DNA of 64,000 nt. Origin: Zingiber officinale. Its lineage: Eukaryota > Streptophyta > Magnoliopsida > Zingiberales > Zingiberaceae. Numbering within the stretch: the stretch's first letter is position 1; every line of letters starts with the position of its first letter. This document shows positions 34,353-45,110 of the stretch, one piece after another. Below the pieces are notes generated by a model. That model was given only the letters and a program-made list of their open reading frames with translations, made no database searches and had not been told where the DNA came from. The stretch is taken from assembly GCF_018446385.1 (NCBI RefSeq), contig NC_055999.1:82661859-82725858 (forward strand), written 5' to 3'. A program made the position numbers and the translations under genes.

Positions 34353-35574
34353 CAACATGGATCTGATATGAAATTATGAATGATGATGAGTAGAAAGGAT
34401 GGATGCTACTTTCTTCCTGTGTATTTCGAAAGGCTTGAATCTTCAAGTGTTTAAGGAATCAAATTATAGTGGAACATTTTCATGCAACTCATAATAAAAG
34501 TTGGATAATGAGCAAGAAATAATCTTTTATGTTTTGTTTTCCTATTTGTTTACTACAATTTAGCAAATGACTTGAAGCTTTAGGCATTCACTTGGGCTCC
34601 ATCCCTTTTGAAATTCGTAGTTGCAACCAGTCAGAGGATTCAAGAATAAACACATCATGACATTTTTTTAAACCAAACACAAAAGCACCAATTTAGCCAT
34701 AATCATATTGCTATTGTATAAAGAGTTTCTGAACTAAACAGACCCAAAAAAAGATACATAGATGATGTTGATTATAATCACTTTGCATGAATCTTTTAAA
34801 CTTTGTCATCACTTCTACTACTAGTACTAAGGCCAATGAATGAACTGATGAACTCTGTTTTCTTGTACATAATTTCTGTAAGACTATCTTTCTTATACCT
34901 TTTTGCTTATTTATTTTTTTATCTTCCCTAATAAACAGAGCATTTAATATATAATTTTAGGAGAATTTGCAACAAGATTGGGTGGAACATAAGGTCTTCT
35001 ATCTGAAAACAAAAATCTTGTGTGTCCTTGAGTTATTATCTTCTCTCCTGAAAATCAAATGATAAATATACTTCAGAAATAGAGTTAGTGTTTAAAATTT
35101 TAATGAATATTTTTATTCCTCACAAAAATTATGGTATTTTTTATACAGTAAAATAAAGATGAAAAAATTAAATACCATGAGAGCTTAAAAGGTGAATGAC
35201 TTTGGAATCTGCAGAAACTACTGAACAAACAAGTAGGAAGAGGAGGAAAACAAGTCTGCCTGTAACCAATCTCGGATGCTTATTACCATGCCATTTCCGT
35301 TTAACTTATGCAACAAAATTAAAAATCAAAGTCATATGGCGTGCATGGTCTCTTCACGTTACATGTTTAGCCTGATCTTACCATTTAGATATCTTTTACT
35401 TGATTGTGATATCAAAATTTAGTTAAAAAAATAATTTTGTGTTTGATGGAAAAAAACATAATCTCCTCCCTTCTCTGGATTAAAATAATCCGATGAGCTA
35501 ATTGAGTGAACTAGTTGAATCATAATCCTCTTCTCCAAGTTGAAATTACTAGGGGAGCCAAAAATCTCTTCATT
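34353..35574. other. Spacer between fold-back copies
   Basis: About 1.2 kb of AT-rich, unique-looking DNA. I see no gene or repeat. Confidence 0.5.
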
Positions 35575-36110
35575 GGCCAGATATGTATCATATCAGGCCC
35601 AACATGGAGATTTTTTGTGATTCTTCCTTATTACATTTTAACCCCCTTGAAAAATCAAAATAAATAATGGATATCATATTCGAACTCCTTGCAACCCCAT
35701 AAATTCACAGGAATTGAAATGGGTGCAATCAGAGCTCTCTAGGTCCATTAGTATATTTCGATCAAAATCCACTGATGGACCTAGAGCTATCAAATTACAT
35801 CCATTTCAATTTCTATGAATTTCTGGGGTTGCAAGGAGTTCAATATACTATCCATTGTTTATTTTGACTTTTCAAGGGTGTTAAAATATAATAAGGAAGA
35901 ATCACCAAAAATCTCCGCGTTGGGCCTAGTTTGGAACACCCTTGAATATGAGATTCCATATCAAGCTCATGTTGAACCTAATATGATTCCATATTAGGTT
36001 CATTTTAGGCCTAATATGATTCCATATCAAGCCTACTTTGGGTCTGATATGATTTTATATCAGACCCACTTTGGGCATGATATGATACATATCAATCCCA
36101 AAGATTAATT
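35575..36110. mobile_element. Fold-back element, copy 3, with a terminal array of short palindromes
   Basis: Palindrome centre at about 35762 with the same inner stem as copy 2. Its right end is extended by a short tandem array (about 35940-36100) of roughly 33-base units, each of which is itself a palindrome of the form CCTGATATGATTCCATATCAGG. The array makes this copy about 535 bp long. Confidence 0.8.
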
Positions 36111-36815
36111 TCCATTCAAGAAAACTCAAAATAGTACACAAGGTGTAGAAATAATAATTCTTGCACATTCATTAATTTGGTTATTTCTACAAGCCTAATA
36201 TCTAGAAATATAATAGTAACTTAAGCTTAATATCTTAGTTTCATGTTAAATTCAATAGTTATTCCTTTATGCATTTTCGAATATTGACTACCTTGCTCTG
36301 TTAGGCCTGTTACTCTATTAGTGAGTATAATTCTAACAACCATAGCAACATGACTTCTATTTTTTGTATGAGATACACTGATATCAACATTTGTCAGAAA
36401 CACCATTTCATATTCTCAGCAGGATATAACAGAATAATATGAATTTTTAAGCAATTATCAATGAAAGAAGAACAAAAACCACCACGGAGCCTACTATTTT
36501 TCTATCATATTAATTCAAGGGTAAATTGTTTTATAGTTCTAGTTTTTTTATATTAAAATACATTCTAATTTTGGTTCACATCTCTAACAAATAGGTTATT
36601 TAGCAATAGGTTGCTACTCATAAATAACACCAACTCTTTTTTGGTTAGTTCATGTTGTTTCTTGAATTTCAATTTCATCTCTTATATATGCAAAGTGGTA
36701 ACGGAACTATTTATAGAAATATGGTAACTTATAATTTTTTTTAATTTTTATCTAAGTTAGCTGGTGCTCTAGTTTTAAACTTATACAAGAAGTTAGCTTA
36801 TGTTTATCATTTATT
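36111..36815. other. Spacer with intron-like DNA
   Basis: AT-rich DNA with no frame of interest. The last 100 bases lead into a splice-acceptor-like sequence (TTATTGTAG, ending 36819), so part of it may be captured intron belonging to the next feature. Confidence 0.4.
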
Positions 36816-36819
36816 GTAG

Positions 36820-37200
36820 AGATTTCTAGCGATAGCACATCACCATCGCCATCTTCCTATAACAACCTTGAAGCCGAATTTCGTGAGATGAAGCTTCATC
36901 TCTTGATGGAGATACAGAAGCGGGCATAGGCTGAAGAATCACTGCAAAACTTTCAAAATCTCTAACAGAGACTGTCCCATTAACTGTCACTATTAGGCCC
37001 ATGTTGTTGTTGCACGATGTGTTGTTGATGCTATAATACGAGGTTCTGCTCGTGCTGAAGTTGAGATGGAAATGGAACCTCATATTGCATCAAAGAATTT
37101 TGAGATTACTAGGCTATGGGATCGACTCCAATATTATGAAGCTGCAAATAGGGAAATGTCACACAGGAATCAAGAGGCGGTCAGTGAGAATGCTAGATTT
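36820..37200 (+). pseudogene. Fragment of a conserved plant coiled-coil protein gene
   Basis: After an acceptor-like TTATTGTAG the sequence reads as SPSSYNNLEAEFREMKLHLL and MEIQKRA, then an in-frame stop, EESLQNFQNL, further disruption, and in another frame EMEPHIASKNFEITRLWDRL, YYEAANREMSHRNQEA. Charged, heptad-like composition indicates a coiled coil, and the words match a plant-specific coiled-coil protein I remember but cannot name securely. Stops and at least one frameshift show it is non-functional. It lies between fold-back copies 3 and 4. Confidence 0.6.
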
Positions 37201-37345
37201 AAAATATCCTTTAATTTGCTTCTTTTCTGTTATCAGTCAACTCTAGAAGTTGTTTCCTTGTTTAATCTTGGTTTTTATTTTTCAAGTATTATATTACTTT
37301 TCTGTTGGTATTTAACTTCGTAGAGAGTTATTTCAGTGGTAACTG

Positions 37346-37778
37346 GTGATATCATTTCATATCTGGCCCACGTTGGGTCTGATATGATTTCATATCGGGC
37401 CCAACGTAGAGATTTTTAGCGATTCTTTCATGTTATATTTTAACACCTTTGAAAAATTAAAATAAATAATAGATAGCATATTTGAACTCCTTGCAACCCC
37501 AGAAATCCATAGGAATTAAAATGGATGTAATCTAAAATCTCTATATCCATCAGTGGATTTTAACCGAAATCCACTAATGGATATACAGATTTCAAATTGC
37601 ACTCATTTCAATTCTTATGGATTTTCAGGGTTGCAAGGAGTTCAAATATGCTATCCGTTATTTATTTTATTTTTTTGGAGATGTTAAAATATAATAAGGA
37701 AGAATCATCAAAATTCTCTACGTTGGGCCCGATATGGAATCATATCAAGCCCAACATGAGCTTGATATAGAATCATAT
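37346..37778. mobile_element. Fold-back element, copy 4
   Basis: Same inner palindrome, centred at about 37562 (ATCCATCAGTGGATTTTAAC / complementary half), with GATATGATTTCATATCGGGC-type ends on both sides. A right-half-only partial copy follows immediately (about 37777-37925). Confidence 0.8.
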
Positions 37779-37885
37779 TTGAACTCTTTGTAATCCTAGA
37801 AATTGACAGAAACTGATTGATATTTATTTTAACTTCTAAGGAGGTGTAAAATTATAATAATGATGAATCGACAAAAATCCTCATG

Positions 37886-38306
37886 TGTGGGCCTAATATG
37901 AATCATATCAGGCCTAACGCAGAGGGTTTTTTTTTCTAATTCTTTCTTATTATATTTTAACATCTTCTATAAGTTAAAGTAAATAATAGATAGTATATTT
38001 GAATTCCTGCAACATCATAAATCTACAGGAATTGAAATAGGCACAATGAGAGCTCTCTAGGTCCATTAGTGGGTCAAAATCCACTGATGGACCTAGAGAG
38101 CTCCGATTGCGCCTATTTCAGTTCCTGTGGATTTCTGATGTTGCAATGAGTTCAAATATAGTATCCATTATTTATTTTGACTGTTGGAAGGTGTTAAAAT
38201 ATAATTAAAAGGAATCAGTAAAAATCCCTATATATTAGGCCTGATATCATATCGGCCCATGTTGGACCTGATATGATTCCATATCAGGCCTAACGCGGGC
38301 CTAATA
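37886..38306. mobile_element. Fold-back element, copy 5
   Basis: Palindrome centred at about 38075 (GGTCCATTAGTGGGTCAA / AATCCACTGATGGACC). Its right end of GATATG/CATATC units stops within a few bases of the start of the flippase-like coding fragment, so the junction is sharp. Confidence 0.8.
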
Positions 38307-38823
38307 AATCTTAAAAGTGATGATCTAAGAAAACCTATGATTAAACGTTTTAGTTTTGAAGATGACAGACTTATGTATGGAAATTGGGTAAAGGAACCCA
38401 CAGCTGATACCATTCTTCTATTCTTCAGGATTCTTAGATTATGTCATAGTGTAATTCTTGAACCAGATGAGAAAACTGATGGCTTTACTTATGAAGCAGG
38501 ATCACCGGATGAAGCTGCATTTCTTGTTATTGCCAGGGAATTTGGCTTTGTGTTTTGTAAGAGGACTCAATCTAGTATATTCATTAAGGAGAAATATTCA
38601 TCATTTGAAGATCTTATTGAAAGGTAACAAAGTTTATATGTTTTAATCAACAAGTTTTCTTTTTTTATAAAGATTTTGGTGACTTGATATTTTATTCTAA
38701 CATAGGGAGTTCAAGATTCTCAATCTATTGGAATTCAACAGCAAAAGGGAGAAAATGTCTGTAATTGTGTGTAATCCAAGTGAGAATTTTTTTCTTCTTT
38801 ACAAAGGTGCTGATATGTATGTC
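38307..38823 (+). pseudogene. Two-exon fragment of a P4-ATPase (phospholipid flippase, ALA family)
   Basis: Exon A (about 38307-38624) encodes part of the nucleotide-binding domain: RFSFEDDRLMYGNWVKEP, TILLFFRILRLCHS, FTYEAGSPDEAAFLVIAREF, GFVFCKRTQSS. A GT-AG intron follows (donor GAAAG|GTAACA, acceptor ACATAG) and exon B (38706 to about 38818) gives EFKILNLLEFNSKREKMSVI, ending at the KGAD nucleotide-binding motif. These match plant aminophospholipid ATPases (ALA4-7 type). The frame is open and splice sites fit, but the phosphorylation, actuator and membrane domains are absent on both sides, so this is an isolated gene piece. It begins right at fold-back copy 5. Confidence 0.85.
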
Positions 38824-38982
38824 TAACTTTTATACAAAGGATTTTTTTGGTGACTGGAGATGTAGTTTGTGTGAATTATTTCTTTAGTCAGATCTGAAAT
38901 CACTGATGTAGGTGGTAAATACGAATTGAATTGTTACTGATATTTATTTTTTTTAAAAAAAAAATATTTTTGTTGAGCGACA

Positions 38983-39112
38983 TTATATTTTGGCTTCTGG
39001 AAGGTCATAAAATTTAATCAAGAAGAATCGACAAAAATCCCCATGCGTGAGCTTGATATGAATCATATTAAGCCAACGTAGGCCTGATATGGAAGCATAT
39101 CAGACCCAACAT
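38983..39112. mobile_element. Fold-back element, right-half remnant
   Basis: Only the outer right arm is present (TAAAATTTAATCAAGAAGAA, then GATATG/CATATC units and 'cagacccaacatg'). It lies just after the flippase fragment. Confidence 0.6.
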
Positions 39113-39159
39113 GAAAAAAAGTAAGAAGATGAAACAGAAGTAATCTCAACAACAAAACT

Positions 39160-39910
39160 CACATCTTATCGAGGGAAAATTTGCATGGACTCCTAATTAT
39201 AATTTAAATTTTGCATGTAGTCTTCGCATCTTAAAAATTTTGTTTTCACTGCTCCCTAACCAATCAAATATAATAAATATCAATTTATCTAATTATGCCT
39301 TATATTTTTAGATATAAAAGTCTAAAAATAAGTATAATTCTTTTTAAATTTAGCACATTAAATTAGAATTTAGTATATTTTCTATCAAATTAAGTATGAC
39401 TTTTTTTCCACCTCAATGGTGCTAAATTTAGGAGAAATTATATTAAGCGAAAAAAAATCATATTCAATTTGATAGAAAATATACTCAATTTTAGTTTAAA
39501 GTGTTGAATTTATGAGGAACTATACTTATTTCAAATAGAGCAGGACTCTTTTTCAATCTTAATTGAATGAAAAATATAATAAATTCTCTTTAAATAATGC
39601 TCAATTGGATAAAAATGTACTACATTCTCTTTAAATTGTGCTGAATTTAGGATAAATTATATTAAGCGGGGGAAAAATCATGCTCAATTTGATAGAAAAT
39701 ATACTCGATTCTAGTTTAAAGTGTTGAATTTAAGAGGAATTATACTCATTTTTGGACTTTTTTTGCCTAAAAAAATATGAGGGACAATTAGGTAACGATG
39801 TTTGCATAAGGAAATTGAAGCAGACAAAACTTTACATGAGGGTGTGGAAATAAAGTTTTTTGGACATGGGAATTATATGCAAAGTTGAAGTTGTCGTTGG
39901 AGATTTTTCT
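39160..39910. repeat. AT-rich repeat with a 219-bp-spaced direct duplication
   Basis: A segment of about 110 bases beginning GCT(A/G)AATTTAGGA at 39421 recurs at 39640 with few changes (both contain TTTGATAGAAAATATACTC and TTTAAAGTGTTGAATTTA). Outer sequences 'tgcatggactcctaatt' (39185) and 'ggaattatatgcaaagt' (39866) are loosely inverted, suggesting an old non-autonomous DNA element. Confidence 0.5.
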
Positions 39911-40613
39911 CTAATTTACTCTCTTATTCTTATCAAAAAGATAAAATGAAAAACTAAGTAAACGAAAGATTCCTAAAAAATTTAAAGAGTTCCTCAAAGT
40001 GACTGGTTATGGAAGTGTTTCATCAACTATTAGGATATATTGAGAAGCACAGTGGATCTTAGGTCAACGCTATAAGCTTTTTGAACTTTTCAAGTATCAT
40101 AGATGAGATTTAAACCCTCAGTATTTATGAAACTTATTTCGCTTCTTACTATCACATTATAACCCTATAGAAGAAATAAAGCCCCAATAAACAATATCAA
40201 ATTGGATCCATTTGATTAAAAAAACTCATCAATTATTTAGATCGATGAATATAATTGTTAGATGACCATGACTAGATTGTGAATTAAAATTAAAAATTAT
40301 ATCTAGTTGACTCTTCAAACCTTCAATCCCTCCTATAAAATAGGCCAACACGCCATGTGAGCCTACACAAAGGTCAAGACAAAATACAACTTGGAGTCCA
40401 TCCCACGATTAAAGGCTTCCCAATCATCAATCTTTAAGTTTAGGTAACTCACCTACTATCCAAGTGTGGAGTCGCATATTAGCCGCCTACTCGGGTTTTA
40501 GCTCGGGGTTCGACGACATTATAGGTGCTGCAGCTTGAATTTACAACGGGAGAAAGGAAAAATTAATGTGTGAGAGAGAAGTGTTGGAGATTTGTGAATA
40601 AAGAAGAGGTATG
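39911..40613. other. Intergenic spacer
   Basis: No gene is supported; mixed composition without recognisable repeat ends. Confidence 0.45.
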
Positions 40614-40772
40614 AGATCCTCTGGTCCTCTTGTCCTGATCCGCTCTTGGATCAGGACAAAAAAATTAGTGGGAGGTAATGACTCCCACCTGTTAACAGGT
40701 GGGGGGCCATTACCTCCACCATTGCAAAGGTTGGACCAGGGGCTAGTCCAGCCTTTGCGGACCAGAAGATCT
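40614..40772. mobile_element. 159-bp multi-hairpin MITE-like element
   Basis: Outer inverted ends AGATCCTCTGGTCC and GGACCAGAAGATCT close a structure containing three further hairpins in series: 40631-40658 (TGTCCTGATCC/GGATCAGGACA), 40672-40716 (GAGGTAATG/CATTACCTC around the perfect palindrome CCCACCTGTTAACAGGTGGG) and 40724-40758 (GCAAAGGTTGGAC/GTCCAGCCTTTGC). The whole folds as a cloverleaf-like shape. It is non-coding. It has the same length and near-identical ends as the element at 24348-24506, but an unrelated interior. Confidence 0.7.
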
Positions 40773-42189
40773 GATCCAAAAGGGGTATGTAGCTCCATTG
40801 TGAATGAGACTTTAGTCCCACATTGGGAACTCCAAGGTAAATAGGTTGGTTTATATTGATTCACATGCATTAAGAATGTGAACAAATACATGGGGAGAGA
40901 CTCTCTCTCTCATCTGTGGATGCACAGGGAGTACTTGTGTGTGGACACGACTGCACCTATATAAGAAGGTTGTGACGACCCCTAACTCGCTCGGTTCTTT
41001 GCTCACCCGATCGGTTGTAAGCTTGCTCAGAACTTAGCTCGCTCGGTCATTGTGCAATCCTCATTCGGCATAAGTGAATTTAATTCGGTATACTTAAATT
41101 TAGCTAATATTATGTAAATATCTTATAACATATTATTTTTGGCCAACAAGAAGGTAGCTTGAGAAGCAGGTGCTACTACCTAAACAATCACAATATTATT
41201 CATGAGTCTCATGCCTTCAAGTCTTCAACTAGTCCACCTAGCTCCTCTTTTAAGCTATAATACAAAAACTTGATCGAAGCATCGCCTTGATTCAATCCTC
41301 TATAGCTTTTGAGTTCATTGACCTCCTCCCTGAGCTCCAATGTGGCAACTCGATTCGAGCCAAGCTTTATAAGTTATAACATAACTCGATCCCATTGAGT
41401 ATACAAGTTTTACAAGCCTCATTCAATTCAGGCTCTAACCCTTGCCCACATGATCTACGTGACCGTCATATTCACAACTCAATCTCATCGAGTTCACAAC
41501 CTCCATGAGCACCGCTCAATTCATGCTCCAGCCCTCAAGCAAACAATCTCTATAATCGTCATATGCATTATTCAATATTTACACACTTGACGCACACATC
41601 AAAATATATAAAAGCAAATTAAACTTAAATCATATTGTTAATATATCAAAACAATGTCGCTAAATTCACTTGCAAGGCAAGAATATTTCCTCAACATATG
41701 ATTTGATACTTCCACAATCTATTTGGTTGAATTTTTATGCAATTCTATTAGTTCTAAAAATTGGTTTAGTAACTAACTTAAAATTGGGAACAAAATAATA
41801 TAAAAAAATGAATTTATCAAAAATATCTAGTGACACAAAAATATTCTATAAGCACATTTAAAAGAAGGATGCACGTGTTTAAATCCATATTATAGCATAC
41901 AGTTAAGTTAAAAATATTTGTTCTAACTATTTTGCATACATCAAATCATTTGCTACAATTTGTATAAGCCAGCTTGAATAAATCCCTTCTAGCCATTCAA
42001 AATTAAAAATAGAATCAAGCACTCTCATAAGTGTGCAGCTCTATTTGTCGTTCTTCTCATATGTAACGAGGAGCAAACCCATAACTAGTCCTGAGCTACC
42101 CTCCGATCCATGTATCCGCTTACATATCTCACCGACACTGCCCAACTCAGCATTGTAAACTACTCAAAAGCTTCCTTTGACACCATTTT
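40773..42189. other. Intergenic/retroelement-like spacer
   Basis: No coding region. 40800-41150 includes phrases such as 'tagtcccacattgggaa' and a TATATAAG near 40960, which resemble LTR or promoter DNA of dead retroelements. 41200-41560 is moderately GC-rich with repeated 'gagttc/gagctc' words. No boundaries could be fixed. Confidence 0.3.
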
Positions 42190-42640
42190 ACCCCAAAAAA
42201 AAAAAAAATCCACAAAGGGGCCATTCAAACATTTCTCATAAATTTACTAATTTTTTCATACATGACGAGTCACTGAACATAATAGTATATAGTGACCTGT
42301 GGTCTCACTAGGAAACTTGCATAAAAGACAAAAACCTTCCATATATCGGAACATGTTTTGATTTAAGATTAATCGTAGTAGGGATAATGTTTGTAGAAGC
42401 CTGCCACATAAAAACCCGATACTTGGGGGGAATATGGAACCTCCATATGAATTTCCACCATGTTTGACTCATGTGCGTAGATTTATACGGAGGTGGTGTC
42501 AAGGAATCCTTCTCCAAAAGATATCCCACTTTAACTGTATATTGGCCTTGGGGTTACCCTTCCAAAATTTTATACCCTCGCATCCCTTGTTGTGTAATGG
42601 GATTTCAAGAATTGAGTTAGCCTCCTAGAGAATAAAATTT
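42190..42640 (-). pseudogene. LINE ORF2 fragment, zinc-binding reverse transcriptase (zf-RVT) region
   Basis: On the minus strand 42529-42308 reads with TWWKFIWRFHIPPKYRVFMW, the typical zf-RVT core of plant non-LTR retrotransposons. In a shifted frame just downstream (about 42345-42260) come CLLCKF and GHYILLC, the Cys-Cys-His-Cys ligands. Upstream (42640-42530) a further shifted frame gives WKGNPKANIQLKWD, also LINE-like. Frameshifts and truncation make it non-functional. A copia LTR begins right at its upstream edge (42655). Confidence 0.75.
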
Positions 42641-42654
42641 GCTTGGATTGCATC

Positions 42655-43523
42655 TGTTGGTGCAAGAAGTTCCAGATGATCAAATTTTGATTATGATAAA
42701 GGGTTAAAAGTTAAGGTTTCTTATTGTCTAACAAGTTGAATTGAGTGTGTAAGAAAGTTCTAAGTGATCTTAGGCAAAGGAAAGTTCTAGTTGAAGTTAG
42801 GTAGGTGAAAAATCCTAACTGCGGTTAGGCAACGAAATTTTGGTCTGGGTGATCGGGTAAAGTCTTGGCGAGTCGAGGACGTTAGTTGAAAATCCTAGAA
42901 GTCGCGAACACCAGGTGAAAGACTGTCAAGGATCAGACATTCAGCATGAAATCTTGATGTCTCGGACGTTAAGCAAAAGTTTAAATGATCCGGAGGACCA
43001 GTTTGGCAAAAGATAAATTCTCCTAAGAGAAGTAGGTGAGGGTGCGTTCCCCATAGAGGGAACAATAGACGTTGATTCTACCTAGAATTTTTGAAAAAAT
43101 TGAAAGTCAGAATTGGATAGTCCGGAGATTGTCAAACATTTTATTACCATATTATTTTATTGTGCTAAACTTTGTTTTGTAGGATATATTTGGTATTTGG
43201 ACTAACATGCATTGTAGGAATTAGTAAGAAGCACAAAAGCAAAGCTTAGAGGAACAATGTTGGAAAGTGTCTTCCATGTGGCTGAAAGCGCCTCCAATGA
43301 ATAATGTTGGAGGTGCCTTCCATGTGGCTGAAGGCGCCTTCGGATGGATGAACTTCACATATTGCGAAAGTTATTGAGTCCGAGGCTATAAGGATAATTT
43401 ATACAGTGGGAAGTGTCTTCCATGGTGTTGAAGGTACCTTTAACACTCTATAAAAGTCTTCTTCGAGCAGTTGCTTGTACATAACTCAACTTCATGATTC
43501 TTCCCTTACATGCTGCTCCAAAG
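42655..43523 (+). repeat. Outer element 5' LTR, first part
   Basis: Begins TGTTGGTGC immediately after the LINE fragment. Contains repeated 'tcttccatgtggctgaaggcgcc' phrases at 43268-43345 and a possible TATA region (CTATAAAAG near 43447), placing the promoter close to where the inner element inserted. It continues after the insertion at about 49925. Confidence 0.7.
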
Positions 43524-44016
43524 TGTTAGGGTCGATTTGTAGCTAGATTGGGGGGACTCGTCGCGCTTCGGTGATGTGCAGCGAAATAAGGAACAAGAAA
43601 ACACACTCACACGCTAACAAGTAGATTTACTTGGTATCCACCTCAAGAAGAGGTGACTAATGCAAGGATCCACACGCAACACACACTCCACTAATAAAAA
43701 CACTCCTTCAAGATAACTACCGGAGGTGGAGAAACCTCATACAAGACTCACACAATAAAATACACAAGAAGAAAAAAATACAAGCTAATACAATGGCAAA
43801 TCTTACAAGATTTATAATGAAGAAACTCTAGCTTGCTCTTCTTCTAGCTTGAATACACCTCTTGACTTACTTGGAAGTACAACAACACTCCTCTATAAGC
43901 CTCCAAGATCTGGTATGTATGTGTGAGCTTGGTGGAGAAGAAGGCGTGAAGATTGGGAGAAGAGTTGTGAAGAAGAAGCTCGCCAACGGCTATATTCTGT
44001 GCGCTCCTAGGGCTCC

Positions 44017-44385
44017 CAATCGATTGGGCATGCTCCCAATCGATTACCACGTCAGATCCGCGCCATCCCAGCCGTCCATCGCTCGCTACCTACACAACGG
44101 TTGTTTCCCAATCGATTGACCAATCGATTGGGAAAGGTTGAATCGATCGGCTGATCGATTCAGCCTTCTTCTGTGATCTCATGTCCGTGCGAGGGAACTG
44201 GCTCCAATCGATTGGGGAAAGGCCCAATCGATCGACTGATCAATTGGGGAGCATTCTGTGCTTGCGATTTTACTTCCCAATCGATCGCCCGATTGATTAG
44301 GCCAGCCTTCACTCGCGTCACACTCCCAATCTATCGGTTGATCGATTGGGCTTTGGTTCAATCGATCAGTCGATCGATTGACCAT
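44017..44385. repeat. Field of ATCGAT palindromes inside the LTR
   Basis: At least ten occurrences of CAATCGAT or GATCGATTG in 370 bases, mostly arranged as facing pairs such as CCAATCGATTGG and CAATCGATCAGTCGATCGAT, so each pair forms a small hairpin. Similar pairs reappear at 46150-46385 outside the LTR. Confidence 0.85.
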
Positions 44386-44761
44386 CCTTGGACTTGGCTA
44401 AACTCAAGTCCAAGGTCCCCAAACCCAACATCCGATCAACCGTGACCAGTTAGGATCTCATGCCTAGTATCCAGTCAACCTTGATTTTCTATAACTTCTT
44501 CTCCAAGTGTCTGGTCAATCCTTTGATCCACTTGGACTTTTCTCCTCGTGCCAAATATCCAATCAACCTTGTCCACTTGGACTTAATGTCTCCTGCTAAG
44601 TGTTTGGTCCTCCATGACCCACTTGGACTTCCACCAGATGTCCGATCAATCTTGACCCATCTGGATTTTCTCGTACCAATTATCCGGTCAATCCTTTGAC
44701 CTACTTGGGCTTCCCAAACACCATATGTTCGGTCAACCTTGACCCACCTGGATTTTCATGT

Positions 44762-45110
44762 GTCTGCCTTCACTCACCAGGTCTTTCCATCTACCTAGCT
44801 TTACTCACTAGGACTTTCCTTCTGCCTAGCTTCACTCACTGGGACTTTTCATCTGCCTGACTTCACTCACTAGGACTTTCACCTAGCTTCACTCACTAGG
44901 ATTTTCATCTGGCTTCACTCACCAAGATTTTTCCACTGCCCGACTTCACTCACCGGGACTTTCACCTGTCTAGCTTCACTATTAGGTCTTTCACCTGCTT
45001 AGCTTGACTCACTAAGTCTTTTACCTGACTTCACTCACCAGGACTTTCCAACTGCCTAGCTTCACTCACTAGGTCTTTCATCTAGCTTCACTCATCAGGA
45101 TTTTCTCTTT
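44762..45110. repeat. Minisatellite of about 30-bp units in the LTR
   Basis: Roughly eleven tandem variants of 'gcctagcttcactcacta' followed by 'ggactttcatct', with individual units shortened. The array lies in U3, close to the 5' end of the minus-strand LTR. Confidence 0.85.

Noticed and set aside
44173-44445. Frames with repeated SIDQSIDW-like peptides
   Set aside because: Direct translation of the ATCGAT palindrome field in an LTR.
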